The position numbers and the translations under genes were made by a program. Shown in pieces: positions 25,858 through 34,718 of a stretch of 64,000 nucleotides of DNA (positions within the stretch are counted from its first letter, which is position 1; the number at the start of each line of letters is the position of its first letter). A model generated the notes under the pieces. It was not told the DNA's origin and did not search any database. It saw only the letters and a list, made by a program, of their open reading frames with translations. The stretch is from Avispirillum sp959601495 (GTDB lineage: Bacteria; Bacillota; Clostridia; Oscillospirales; CAG-272), in contig CAUGPT010000008.1 of assembly GCA_959601495.1 (NCBI GenBank), positions 1-64,000 of the forward strand, in the 5' to 3' direction.

Positions 25858-26772
25858 ATGCAGCATATTACAATCGACAGGATACACGGATACGGCAGAG
25901 TTGCCGGAATCGAGTGTGTCAGCAACGGCAGTCTTGAAAAAATTGACATAAAGGGTAAATGCTTCTTGCTTATTGCTTTATGCTCCGGAAAGCTGGGCTT
26001 TAAGGTCGGAGGCACACAGTTTTGCGCCGCGTCTCCGGCATTTATCTGTTTTGACGAGACTGAGGATCCTGAATTGATATACAGATCCGAAGCTCAGTAT
26101 GTATGCATATATTTTCATCCTGAGTTTTTGAATGTCAATATGACGTTTGATTTTTTAAGGCAGAGTAATTATGACGGTATTGCCGCCGTATACGATCTGT
26201 TTCTGATGAAGCCTTTCGTGGATAAAGCATATGTTGTACCCTTGGAGCGGTCTCAGGTTGAAAGGATCAAGCATACGGCAGAATGTATGCGTCAAGAGCT
26301 TGAGATCCAGCGGGACTGGTATTGGACCTGCCGCGCGCGTTCATATCTTTTGGAAGTAATTATCATTCTTGAGCGTATGTACGTGCCGTGCGGCTGCGGT
26401 GATATAAGCGGCGGTGCTTCTACGATCATAGATCATAAGCTGCAGGATGTTGTTTTATACATAGAGGGGCACTTTGATGAAAGCATTACATTGCAGGATA
26501 TAGTACGCAATACGGGAATAAACCATACATCGCTTACAGCCATGATGAAAGAAGAGTTTGGCTGTACTGCAATTGAATATCTTATGCGCTACCGTATAAC
26601 AGTTGCAAAAAAGCAGCTTGGATTTACGGATGTTCCGATCAAGGACATCGCATATAGGACGGGCTTCAAAACCGTTCAGCATTTCGGGCGCGTGTTTTTG
26701 AAATATACCGGTGAAACGCCTGCCGCTTACCGGAAAAATTCTGTAGACAAAAGAAAGGAGGCACTGGGATAA
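25858..26772 (+). CDS. AraC family transcriptional regulator
   Basis: A 305-residue regulator (317 if it starts at ATG 25822). The N-terminal 150 residues form a cupin-like sensing domain. Two helix-turn-helix motifs fill the C-terminus: LQDIVRNTGINHTSLTAMMK and IKDIAYRTGFKTVQHFGRVF, followed by the family ending YTGETPAAYRK. ATG 25858 has the better upstream purine block (GAAGTGAG). It lies 104 bp before a lipoprotein gene that may be a target; the ligand is unknown. Confidence 0.88.
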   Translation: MQHITIDRIHGYGRVAGIECVSNGSLEKIDIKGKCFLLIALCSGKLGFKVGGTQFCAASPAFICFDETEDPELIYRSEAQYVCIYFHPEFLNVNMTFDFLRQSNYDGIAAVYDLFLMKPFVDKAYVVPLERSQVERIKHTAECMRQELEIQRDWYWTCRARSYLLEVIIILERMYVPCGCGDISGGASTIIDHKLQDVVLYIEGHFDESITLQDIVRNTGINHTSLTAMMKEEFGCTAIEYLMRYRITVAKKQLGFTDVPIKDIAYRTGFKTVQHFGRVFLKYTGETPAAYRKNSVDKRKEALG

Positions 26773-26876
26773 AAATGATGCTGCGGTGTGGCATTTGAGA
26801 GCGTATTTATCGGTGAAATCGCATTAAAGCTATAAGGTCGACTGCTCCGGCAATCGGCAGAAAGGAAATTGACACT

Positions 26877-27710
26877 ATGAAAATTACGAAAAGCGCACTG
26901 CTTAGTATTGCAGCAACAGCCCTTGCAGTGCTGATGCTTGCGGGCTGTGCAGAGCCGTCACAGCCCATGACCGGCACCGACGCAGTGAATCCCGGAGATT
27001 CGGCAAAGTCGCAGGAACAGACAACTGAGGCAGAAAAGACGTCCGGAGCGGCAAGGCTTGCAATGGGAGAAAACGGATATATCAAAGGCTCTGTGGCTGA
27101 TTACGATATAACGTTTGAAATTAACGGAATGAAGTTTACTGCCGCAGAATACCTGAAAGGCACCGACGAGTGCCTTCTGAAACTTCATGACTTGCTTGCA
27201 GACGGAGCAATGCGCAATGACAGCAACATAGACGGCATAAAGGACGGCAGCGCAAAGGGCGAAAACATCGGCACGGTCGGCGTTTTTCTTGACTATCCCT
27301 TTGACGCTAACTTCAGTTATGACCTTGACTCGGGAAACTATAAGCTTATAACATTTATGGCGTGGTACGGCGGCGTTGTTTACGGGGTGTCCAATGTACT
27401 CGAGGCTGCTCCGGCGGAATACTACACCGTTGATTTCGAGCTGGACGGTATAAAGCTCGGAGACGATCTGATTAAAGTAACCGAGCGCTACGGTACGCCG
27501 ACATCAGTAGCATATAGCAGTTCTGACGGCTTACCTGTGGAAAACAAGGAGGACGCTGTCGCACAGGATTACTATTATTATTTTGAGGGCGACGGAGATA
27601 TAGCATTTACAGCTACTGCTGACGGTGAGATTATTCGGATATTTTGCACTGTCAATTCAATAGGAATGGACGACGACAGAGCTTTGTACGGTGACGGGAC
27701 ATCGAATTAA
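26877..27710 (+). CDS. Secreted lipoprotein of unknown function
   Basis: A 277-residue protein. The signal peptide ends in lipobox LAGC (Cys24), followed by a low-complexity linker rich in Ser, Glu, Thr and Gln (about 25-60). A folded region follows without a recognisable catalytic motif; two halves (about 75-180 and 190-270) have alternating beta-like strands, and the second has LDGIKLGDDLIKVTERYGTP, a pattern seen in small repeat-type bacterial lipoprotein domains. It is followed by a terminator at 27831. Confidence 0.8.
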   Translation: MKITKSALLSIAATALAVLMLAGCAEPSQPMTGTDAVNPGDSAKSQEQTTEAEKTSGAARLAMGENGYIKGSVADYDITFEINGMKFTAAEYLKGTDECLLKLHDLLADGAMRNDSNIDGIKDGSAKGENIGTVGVFLDYPFDANFSYDLDSGNYKLITFMAWYGGVVYGVSNVLEAAPAEYYTVDFELDGIKLGDDLIKVTERYGTPTSVAYSSSDGLPVENKEDAVAQDYYYYFEGDGDIAFTATADGEIIRIFCTVNSIGMDDDRALYGDGTSN

Positions 27711-27830
27711 TACAGAAACAGAGTCTGTTTTATGCGGTGCGGTATACTGATTGCTGCAATTATTAATATTGTCATTGTATCTCGCGGTATCCGTTGAAAC
27801 AGCTTTGGAATATCCACGTTAAATTTTGAA

Positions 27831-27863
27831 TCCTGCTGTGACCTCGGTCACAGCAGGATTTTT
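27831..27863. terminator. Bidirectional terminator between lipoprotein and ABC exporter genes
   Basis: Stem TCCTGCTGTGACC / GGTCACAGCAGGA with a 2-nt loop is followed by TTTTT on the plus strand and by an A/T-rich run on the other side. It separates convergent genes at 27710 and 27901. The 120 bp before it holds no gene I can see. Confidence 0.85.
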
Positions 27864-27900
27864 GCAGATTGTTTTTAGAAACTGCGAAAAAATCGAAGTG

Positions 27901-29511
27901 TCAGGAGAGATGCACAAGTATCTTTGCGCCTTTCTTTTCTATCCAGACAATGAGAAGAATTGCAATCGCAGCGAAAACCGCGCAGGCAATTGCCATGTAT
28001 GCCGCGCCGCCTATCACGTGTCCGACTGCCAGGTACAGTACGGCATACACGACTGCCATTATCCAGCCGCCGAACAGGGCGAGCATTATCGGCATGCTTT
28101 GCTTTATGGGTATCATTTCGTTCGTCCAGCTGAGGTTGGGCTTTTTCAATCCCATTGCCAGTCCGAAGGCTGCAAGCGCCGCGGAGAAAAACTGCGGCAA
28201 CAGGATGAGCATAAGCGCGCAGACGGGGTCCGGGCGTATCGCCGCTATCGAAGCTATGCTGCAAAGCAGCATGGGGATATTTGTTATCAGAAGCTGTACT
28301 TTGAGCTTTGCACGCAGCACATGGCGCATATCAACAGGCAGCGATTGCAGTATCCACACGGTGTTTCCTTCAAGAGAGACAGAGGGCGCTGCTGTATCGT
28401 TCATTGAGGAAAGAGCGCACATCACGGCTGCAAATATAACTGCGGCGCCGGCGGTGCCGAATGCCTCTGACAGTATATCATTGAGGATCGCACCTTTTAT
28501 AAACACGAATACTGCGGCGCAGAGAATAAACACGGTGCCGAGGGCGCAGTTGAGCATATATCCGGGGCTGTGCGTAAGCCGTCCGAACTCTTTTGAGAGC
28601 AGCGCTGTGCCGAGGCTTTTCTGCGAGCCGGAGGCTGCGCGGATGCGGCCTTTTGCGCTTTTTTTCGATGTGCCGCCGTCGGAGGCGGTGGCGGTGGATA
28701 TAAATGTTTTTGATATTATATAGATTGTGAGTGCAATAAGCACTGCGCAGCCACCGATGAACGCGGCGGCGGCAGCGGGCGAGCCCTCGCAGGCTCTGCC
28801 GAAAGCGTAAAGAGGATACGCGTTGCCTTTAACCGAGGCGGCAACGGTATTGACGTTTTCAACAAGGCTTTGCAGAAGCTCGCTTGCCTTGAAGTAGAAA
28901 AAGTAGTACGCGCCGAGGGCGACAAGGGAAATTATGACCGTTATAAAGCTTTTGTTTTTCAGCTTTTCGCTGATCTTTGCAACGACCCAGCCCAGCACGC
29001 AGGAGAGTATAAGTACAACTGCGGATACAATTATAAGCGACACGATCGTGCCGAGAACGGAGTATACCGTTGCTCCCGCAACGATCATGTACACAATTGA
29101 AACGGGCAGTATGACTATTCCCGAGTACATGAGCCCCAGTAGGTAAGTGCTGAGAAGACGTGAGGCGACGATGCAGCCGACCGGTATGGGCATTGAAAGC
29201 AGCAGATCGTTATCCCCTGCTTTGTACAGCGCAGCGGAGGTATTGAAAACGCTGCCGAAGGTGCCCATGGCGATGGCAAGCAGCCCGAAAACGGCGAAAT
29301 ACAGCCATCCCGCGCCGCTTTCTGTCATGGGACCGCAAGCGGAGAACGCAAAATAGGCAAATAAGCCGCCCAGAACGCCTACCATCAGTAGAACGTACAG
29401 TACGATAAAAGCAACGCTTGACGCGACGGAGCGCATCTTGCCCTTCTTCTGATTATAGAAAAAACTTCGATACAGCTCGTACAGCTGCTTTTTGAGCAAT
29501 AATTTAAGCAC
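27901..29511 (-). CDS. Large ABC-2 type exporter permease
   Basis: A 536-residue membrane protein with about twelve hydrophobic segments. The opening MLKLLLKKQLYELYRSF with the YNQKKGKMRS loop is typical of a Clostridial ABC exporter permease family. I favour GTG 29511, which gives that opening and has an AGGAG site about eleven bases upstream; ATG 29532 would add seven residues but lacks a ribosome site. Its ATPase partner lies 86 bp upstream on the same strand. Confidence 0.82.
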   Translation of the reverse strand: MLKLLLKKQLYELYRSFFYNQKKGKMRSVASSVAFIVLYVLLMVGVLGGLFAYFAFSACGPMTESGAGWLYFAVFGLLAIAMGTFGSVFNTSAALYKAGDNDLLLSMPIPVGCIVASRLLSTYLLGLMYSGIVILPVSIVYMIVAGATVYSVLGTIVSLIIVSAVVLILSCVLGWVVAKISEKLKNKSFITVIISLVALGAYYFFYFKASELLQSLVENVNTVAASVKGNAYPLYAFGRACEGSPAAAAAFIGGCAVLIALTIYIISKTFISTATASDGGTSKKSAKGRIRAASGSQKSLGTALLSKEFGRLTHSPGYMLNCALGTVFILCAAVFVFIKGAILNDILSEAFGTAGAAVIFAAVMCALSSMNDTAAPSVSLEGNTVWILQSLPVDMRHVLRAKLKVQLLITNIPMLLCSIASIAAIRPDPVCALMLILLPQFFSAALAAFGLAMGLKKPNLSWTNEMIPIKQSMPIMLALFGGWIMAVVYAVLYLAVGHVIGGAAYMAIACAVFAAIAILLIVWIEKKGAKILVHLS

Positions 29512-29597
29512 GGATATCCCGGCTCCTTTCATGATCGGGTGCCGCGGCGCGGCAATGGATTTTTGGTGTATGATATGACAAGATAAAGACGGCGGAC

Positions 29598-30329
29598 TCA
29601 GCCCTCCGAGCTGCCTTTGCCGTTTTCGTCCTCGAGCTCAAGGAATACATCCTCAAGGCTCTCGTCGCCGCGCACTTCTTCCATAGTGCCCGAACGGATA
29701 AGCTTGCCGCTTTTTATTATCGCGACCTTGTCGCACAGCTTTTCGGCGACCTCAAGAACGTGAGTTGAGAAGAATATTGCGCCGCCGCCCTGACACAGCT
29801 CACGCATCATGCCTTTCAACAGGTGGGAGGCCTTAGGGTCAAGACCCACAAAGGGCTCGTCCATGATTATAAGCTTCGGGTCGTGCAGCCAGGCGGAAAC
29901 TATGGCAAGCTTCTGCTTCATTCCGTGAGAATATGAGGATATGGGCTGCGAAAGAGCGTCCGTTATCTCAAAGCGCGCGGCATAGTCCTCTATTTTGCGG
30001 TTACGCTCCGACGTGCCGACACCGTATATATCGGCAATAAAGTCAAGATACTTTCTGCCTGTCATAAATGTATACAGATCGGGGTTGTCGGGGATGTACG
30101 CAAGGCATTTCTTCGCTTCGAGAGGGTCGTCTTTGACCGAAATGCCGTTTATGTATATTTCACCGGAGTCATACTTCAGAATACCCGCGCAGGAGCGCAG
30201 GGTCGTTGTTTTGCCCGCTCCGTTGTGTCCGATAAATCCGTATATTTCTCCGGGCGCTATATGAAGCGACAGATCGCTGACGGCGATTTTTTCGCCGTAG
30301 GTTTTGGTGAGATTTTTAATACTGAGCAT
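29598..30329 (-). CDS. ABC transporter ATP-binding protein
   Basis: A 243-residue ATPase. Walker A GHNGAGKTT is near residue 35, the Q loop follows, the signature is SYSHGMKQ near 131 (a common variant of LSGGQ), and Walker B LIIMDEPFVGLD is near 153; the switch His is in FFSTHVLEV near 190. The ATPase type matches the CcmA-like drug/bacteriocin exporters, and it probably pairs with the permease at 27901. A GAAAGGATG site precedes ATG 30329. Confidence 0.93.
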   Translation of the reverse strand: MLSIKNLTKTYGEKIAVSDLSLHIAPGEIYGFIGHNGAGKTTTLRSCAGILKYDSGEIYINGISVKDDPLEAKKCLAYIPDNPDLYTFMTGRKYLDFIADIYGVGTSERNRKIEDYAARFEITDALSQPISSYSHGMKQKLAIVSAWLHDPKLIIMDEPFVGLDPKASHLLKGMMRELCQGGGAIFFSTHVLEVAEKLCDKVAIIKSGKLIRSGTMEEVRGDESLEDVFLELEDENGKGSSEG

Positions 30330-30364
30330 TCAGATTTCATCCTTTCAATTTTGCATATGAAAAC

Positions 30365-31261
30365 TTATTTTTTCTTTTTGGCGGCGCAGTTAAGAAGCAC
30401 GTACAGCCCGCAGAACAGCACCAGCGAGCCCGCGATAACGGCGTATTTTGCACCTGCGGATACTTCATGCGAGAAAAAGTACAGATTGCAGTCCACGGAG
30501 TCGCGTATCATGCCGACGACCTCATCGGGGAAACCCGAGGAGGACATTTCCTCGAACACACCGCGCATAAAGTCGCATCTGATAAGGCTTGTGCCGTATG
30601 TGCCTGGCAGGAACATCAGCACCTTTTGCAGCGTTTCGGGAAAGCTTGCAAGCGGCATATACGCACCGCACACAAAGCCGTAGCCCGCACTCACTATTGT
30701 TCCGACCGCGGACGCCTGTCCGTTTGTGGAAAGAGGGAAGTTTATGCAGGAGGAGAGCGCCACTCCGAAAAGCGTCATCAGTACAATGTCGCCCGTAAGC
30801 AGAACTACGTCGAGAAAGCTGAGGTACCAGCCTTTGACGGCAAGAAATACAAGGCTTACGGCAAAGGCGGACACGGTGACGATAAGCGTTGCTGCGGCGG
30901 AAGCGCAGAAATACGCAAGAGAGATAGTTGATCTCTTTACGGGGGAAACTGTTATATCGCGGATGGCGCCCGTGCATTTGTCCTGTACCATCAGAAGATT
31001 TGAGCAGAATGAGACCGTAACGCAGCTGACCGCCAGAAGAGAAGAGACAAGCTGCGCGCCGACCGTGCCGTTTATAAGCGCATCGCTTACGTCAAAGCCC
31101 TGAGGCATTGCCGAAACAAAGCTGTCGCGGTAGACGTTTGCGAGAAATGTTGCATACAGCACGAGAAGTATCACAGGAGTTATAAGCGCCGAAAAGAACG
31201 CGCCGCGGTCTTTGAAAAACAGCTTGCAGTTGCGCGCCCAAAGTTTTGAAAATCCCGTCAT
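30365..31261 (-). CDS. ABC-2 type exporter permease
   Basis: A 298-residue permease with six hydrophobic segments and an opening (LWARNCKLFFKDRGAFFSAL) typical of ABC-2 transporters. The large external loop between helices 1 and 2 (about 45-75) and the last helices near 180-290 are as expected. It overlaps the upstream ATPase by 4 bp on the minus strand, so the pair is translationally coupled and forms a second complete exporter. Cargo unknown. Confidence 0.9.
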   Translation of the reverse strand: MTGFSKLWARNCKLFFKDRGAFFSALITPVILLVLYATFLANVYRDSFVSAMPQGFDVSDALINGTVGAQLVSSLLAVSCVTVSFCSNLLMVQDKCTGAIRDITVSPVKRSTISLAYFCASAAATLIVTVSAFAVSLVFLAVKGWYLSFLDVVLLTGDIVLMTLFGVALSSCINFPLSTNGQASAVGTIVSAGYGFVCGAYMPLASFPETLQKVLMFLPGTYGTSLIRCDFMRGVFEEMSSSGFPDEVVGMIRDSVDCNLYFFSHEVSAGAKYAVIAGSLVLFCGLYVLLNCAAKKKK

Positions 31262-32172
31262 TTTGCTTCACCTCCGCCGAGTTTTTTGCCCGTAACGGCG
31301 AGAAATACATCGTCCATTTTGCCTTTTGTGACTTCATAGTCGGTGAAAAAAACCGGGTGCCCGACAATAAGACGTGTCGCCGCAGCCGTATCCGGAACAG
31401 TGATACGGCATGCGTCTCCGATCTTTTCGACAGGGTATCCGAGAGCTTCTGCCGAAGCTATGTCACTGCCGTAGAGCGTTATGTAGTCGTTCGCAAATTT
31501 GTTTTTCAGCGCAAGCGGCGTGCCGGAAGCGGAAATTCTGCCGTCGTCCAGTATTATTACATAATCCGCATCGGCGGCTTCTTCCATATAATGAGTAGTC
31601 AGAAATACAGTAAGTCCCTCGTCGCGGCGCAGCGTTTCAATAACGCTCCATATCATGCGGCGCGTCTGGGGATCAAGCCCCGTTGTAGGCTCGTCCAGTA
31701 TAAGCACCTCGGGACGGTGCAGAAGGGCGCGGGCAATATCTATTCTGCGGCGCTGTCCGCCAGAGAGCTTGCCAACCGTGCGCCGCATAAGTCCGTCGAG
31801 GTCGAGAAGCTTTGAAAGCTCAGCGAGACGCGCAGAAAAGCGCTTGCCGGTTATTCCGTAAAGAGCCGCCCGGCTTTCCAGATTGTCGCGCACACTCAGC
31901 GCCTGATCCAGAAGTGAATTCTGAAAAACAACGCCGAGGCGCGAGGCAACGCGGGACGGATCCTTATCTATATCCTCTCCGCAGACGATGACCTTGCCGC
32001 TGTCCTTTGCAAGCTGAGCGCAGATTATAGAGATCGTTGTGGATTTTCCCGCGCCGTTTACGCCGAGAAAAGCGAAAAGCTCGCCGCGTCGGACGCTGAA
32101 AGACAGATCGTTTACGGCATGTATTTTACCGAAGGATTTGTCAAGGTTTTCGATTTCGATTATTCTTTCCAT
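31258..32172 (-). CDS. ABC transporter ATP-binding protein (DrrA/multidrug type)
   Basis: A 304-residue ATPase, longer than usual because of a C-terminal regulatory extension (about 225-304, DrrA-type). Walker A GVNGAGKST lies near residue 37, the signature KLSGGQRRR near 136, Walker B LILDEPTTGLD near 156 and the switch His in LTTHYMEEAADA near 192. It overlaps the downstream permease by 4 bp. Together they are a second exporter in this cluster, likely for a drug, peptide or lipid. It is divergent from a LysR regulator at 32381. Confidence 0.93.
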   Translation of the reverse strand: MERIIEIENLDKSFGKIHAVNDLSFSVRRGELFAFLGVNGAGKSTTISIICAQLAKDSGKVIVCGEDIDKDPSRVASRLGVVFQNSLLDQALSVRDNLESRAALYGITGKRFSARLAELSKLLDLDGLMRRTVGKLSGGQRRRIDIARALLHRPEVLILDEPTTGLDPQTRRMIWSVIETLRRDEGLTVFLTTHYMEEAADADYVIILDDGRISASGTPLALKNKFANDYITLYGSDIASAEALGYPVEKIGDACRITVPDTAAATRLIVGHPVFFTDYEVTKGKMDDVFLAVTGKKLGGGEAK

Positions 32173-32310
32173 ATAATATCAGACACCTTCTCCAAAATTC
32201 AAAACGTAACGCGGTTATATAATACCGTATTTATTATATACTTCAGTCCTGCGGCTGTCAAGAAAAATCGAAGTATGCAGCGAATTCCGTACATATAGAT
32301 AAATTGGCAG

Positions 32311-32339
32311 TAGACAGACGGCGGTGTTTGTGTTATACT
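32311..32339 (+). promoter_or_regulatory. Promoter of the LysR regulator
   Basis: TAGACA, 17-bp spacer, TATACT, 41 bp before ATG 32381. The 210-bp gap to the divergent exporter operon is a likely shared control region. Confidence 0.5.
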
Positions 32340-32380
32340 GTATACGGTAATTTCGAAAAAAGGCGGCTTTTAGGGGAAAT

Positions 32381-33307
32381 ATGAATCTTTTGCACATGAG
32401 ATATGCGGTTGAGATCGCAAAAACAAATTCCATAAACAAAGCTGCTGACATGCTGTATGTGGGGCAGTCCGCGCTGAGCCGCGCCGTCAAGGAACTTGAA
32501 ACGTCTTTGGGCATCACTATATTCGAGAGAAGCGCCAAGGGTATGTTTCTCACTCCTGACGGTGAGATATTCATACGCCGCGCAAAGGATGTGCTGGAGC
32601 GCGTTGACGATCTCGAAAAGCTTTTCAGCGAAGGAACTGTCAGCAAAAAGCGGTTTTCCGTGTCGGTGCCGCGCGCAAGCTATATATGCGATGCTTTCGA
32701 AAAGTTCTGCCGTCTTTCGGTCGATGCCTCTCCCGCGGAGTTTATATATAAAGAGACAAACTCCATGCGCACCATAAAGAATCTTCTTTCCGACAACTAT
32801 AAGCTCGGCATCATCAGATACTGCGAGCTGCATGACGTATATTATAAAGAAATGATGGAAGAAAAGGGGCTTGACTACGAGCTTGTGACGGAATTCCGCC
32901 ATGTGACGCTTGCAAGCGCCGACTCTCCTTTGGCAAAGCTTGATAAAGTTACGGATGCAGATCTTGAGGGACTGACGGAGATAGCACATGCCGATCCCTA
33001 TGTGCCGTCGCTGCCCGCGGCGGAGGTGCGCAAGGAGGAGCTGCCCGAATCAATGGGAACGCGCATATTCGTGTTTGAGCGCGAGAGCCAGTTCGAACTT
33101 CTTTCGGGGAATCCGAACACATATATGCAGGTCTCTCCCATACCGAAGCGTATGCTTGAGCGTTTTGGTCTTGTGCAGCGTGAGTTTGACGGCGACAGCC
33201 GTGTCTATAAAGACGTACTTGTGCATAGGCATGACTACACTCTGACCGATCTAGACAAGCAGTTTATAAGCTGTCTTATTGACGAAAAACGTGAAATATT
33301 CGGTTGA
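32381..33307 (+). CDS. LysR family transcriptional regulator
   Basis: A 308-residue regulator. The N-terminal winged helix-turn-helix (about 1-60) includes NSINKAADMLYVGQSALSRA and the wing ELETSLGITIFERSAKGM; the C-terminal part is a two-lobe effector-binding domain (about 90-300). It is divergent from the ABC exporter operon ending at 32172, which suggests, as an inference from position, that it regulates that operon. It ends at a terminator. Confidence 0.9.
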   Translation: MNLLHMRYAVEIAKTNSINKAADMLYVGQSALSRAVKELETSLGITIFERSAKGMFLTPDGEIFIRRAKDVLERVDDLEKLFSEGTVSKKRFSVSVPRASYICDAFEKFCRLSVDASPAEFIYKETNSMRTIKNLLSDNYKLGIIRYCELHDVYYKEMMEEKGLDYELVTEFRHVTLASADSPLAKLDKVTDADLEGLTEIAHADPYVPSLPAAEVRKEELPESMGTRIFVFERESQFELLSGNPNTYMQVSPIPKRMLERFGLVQREFDGDSRVYKDVLVHRHDYTLTDLDKQFISCLIDEKREIFG

Positions 33308-33313
33308 TCATAT

Positions 33314-33341
33314 GCGGCACCGCTTCGGCGGTGCCGCTTTT
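33314..33341 (+). terminator. Intrinsic terminator after the LysR gene
   Basis: Stem GCGGCACCG / CGGTGCCGC with a short CTTCGG-type loop, then TTTT. Confidence 0.8.
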
Positions 33342-33433
33342 CGTCCGTCCTCGTCGCGGGCGGCGGAGCGGTGAGGCGGCAGTGCCGAAGGGATAAATAT
33401 GCCGCGATCTGCGGTGCGGACCGCGCATTTTAT

Positions 33434-33464
33434 ACCGACTGTGTATAAATAACGACCGACTGTG
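33434..33464 (+). promoter_or_regulatory. Direct repeat, likely LytTR operator
   Basis: ACCGACTGTG occurs at 33434-33443 and again at 33455-33464, exactly 21 bp apart (two helical turns). LytTR-domain regulators such as AgrA and VirR bind paired direct repeats with this spacing. It ends 9 bp before the -35 box of the LytTR gene promoter, so autoactivation is likely. Confidence 0.6.
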
Positions 33465-33473
33465 GGAAAACCG

Positions 33474-33501
33474 TTGATTTTATTTACCTATGTGCTATGA
33501 T
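33474..33501 (+). promoter_or_regulatory. Promoter of the LytTR-DUF3021 pair
   Basis: TTGATT, 16-bp spacer, TATGAT, 25 bp before ATG 33527. Confidence 0.5.
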
Positions 33502-33526
33502 ACAGTCATAAGAAGGAGGCGATCGG

Positions 33527-33967
33527 ATGAAGATAGAAGTGAAAATCGATGACAGCTGCGCGGAACCGAAGATCGTCATTATGACGGACAGAATGACAGA
33601 CGAGGTAAACGACATCATAGATCGGCTGTCGGAAAAGCAGCCACAGATGATAGCGGGCTTCAGGGACGGACAGGCGGCACTGCTTGATGCGACGAGGATA
33701 TATCGTGTATATGCGTCGGGCGGCAAGGTGTACGCGGAGGCGGCTGACGGCACGTATACTCTCCGCATGAGGCTTTATGAGGCTGAGCAGCGCCTTTCGG
33801 GGCGTACGTTTGTGCGCATATCTAACAGTGAGGTAATCAACCTGAAAAAAGTCAAAGGGTTTGATCTGAGCTTTGCGGGCACGATCTGCGTTTCGCTTTC
33901 GAACGGGACCGTTACATACGTTTCGAGAAGGTATGTGTCCAAAATCAAACAACTTTTGGAAATATGA
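33527..33967 (+). CDS. LytTR-type DNA-binding regulator
   Basis: A 146-residue protein without a receiver domain. The LytTR domain fills the last 100 residues: FVRISNSEVINLKKVKGF and LSNGTVTYVSRRYVSKIKQ are the strands and DNA-contacting loop. The N-terminal 45 residues are a short helical stretch. Such stand-alone LytTR proteins are usually paired with a DUF3021 membrane protein, as here 10 bp downstream, and form a cell-envelope or peptide-responsive switch. The 21-bp repeat upstream indicates autoregulation. Confidence 0.9.
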   Translation: MKIEVKIDDSCAEPKIVIMTDRMTDEVNDIIDRLSEKQPQMIAGFRDGQAALLDATRIYRVYASGGKVYAEAADGTYTLRMRLYEAEQRLSGRTFVRISNSEVINLKKVKGFDLSFAGTICVSLSNGTVTYVSRRYVSKIKQLLEI

Positions 33968-33977
33968 GGTGATAAAA

Positions 33978-34445
33978 ATGAAAAAGAAGATCATACTGCG
34001 CGCCCTCTTTGGGCTGCCTGTGGGTATTACAATCGGATTTGTGATAACGCTTGTTATATCCGCCTGCATCGGCGGCGGATCATATTATCCCGCCACGCCC
34101 GAGCTTGTCGAAGCTATGGGGAGCGAGCTTTGCGCGACAGTTCTGCAGACTGCGCTTTGCGCCGTCATGGGCGCGGGCTTTGCGGCGGCGTCAGTTATAT
34201 GGGAGCTTGACACGTGGAGCCTTGCGAAGCAAAGCGGCATATACTTTCTGATCGTCAGTCTTATTATGCTGCCTATTGCCTATATCGCGGGCTGGATGAG
34301 GCATACGATAGCCGGTGTTCTCTCTTATGCGGGCGTCTTTGCGGCTATCTTTGTTGTTGTATGGCTTTCGCAGTACCTGGTGTGGAAGCTGAAAATAAAG
34401 AAGATGAATGGGGTCATCGTTAAAGACAAAGAGAAAGAGAACTGA
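33978..34445 (+). CDS. DUF3021 family membrane protein
   Basis: A 155-residue protein with four hydrophobic segments (about 8-30, 50-73, 82-105 and 112-135) and a basic cytoplasmic tail. The layout, length and pairing with a stand-alone LytTR regulator are those of DUF3021 (LytTR-associated inhibitory membrane) proteins, which hold or tune the regulator. GAGGTGAT precedes ATG 33978. Confidence 0.85.
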   Translation: MKKKIILRALFGLPVGITIGFVITLVISACIGGGSYYPATPELVEAMGSELCATVLQTALCAVMGAGFAAASVIWELDTWSLAKQSGIYFLIVSLIMLPIAYIAGWMRHTIAGVLSYAGVFAAIFVVVWLSQYLVWKLKIKKMNGVIVKDKEKEN

Positions 34446-34468
34446 CGGCGCTCGGATGTCGTCGCGAC

Positions 34469-34533
34469 GCAGCCTTGCCGCAATGCGGCAAGGCTGCGCC
34501 GATCGCCGCAAAACACCGTGAGGCGGCGATCGG
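34469..34533. repeat. Pair of GC-rich hairpins without T-tract
   Basis: Hairpin 1 has 13-bp arms 34469-34481 and 34485-34497 with loop AAT; hairpin 2 has 11-bp arms 34499-34509 and 34523-34533 with a 13-nt loop. Neither is followed by T residues, so they do not look like intrinsic terminators. They may be a REP-type element or an mRNA end-protecting structure. Confidence 0.65.
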
Positions 34534-34608
34534 AAGCCTGCGATACGCAGACGATTCGGCGCGGGAGCGGCATAGTGTTTACTGCGATAGTTAAAATGCA
34601 CAATACAT

Positions 34609-34624
34609 GTTAGCTGCCGCTAAC
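34609..34624. promoter_or_regulatory. GTTAGC-N4-GCTAAC palindrome, site 1
   Basis: GTTAGC (34609-34614), TGCC, GCTAAC (34619-34624). It is the outlier copy, upstream of the feo promoter. See sites 2-4 and 5. Confidence 0.75.
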
Positions 34625-34681
34625 CAATTGTTGGATATGCCGCCGAATTTGTCGAAGTGATGAATAATTTCGAAAAAACTA

Positions 34682-34710
34682 TTGACAGACTGTAAATTCG
34701 AGTGTATTAT
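34682..34710 (+). promoter_or_regulatory. feo promoter
   Basis: Consensus TTGACA, 17-bp spacer, TATTAT. Transcription would begin near 34717, so the operator at 34719 sits on the start point and a repressor there would block initiation. Confidence 0.75.
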
Positions 34711-34718
34711 TAGTCATG

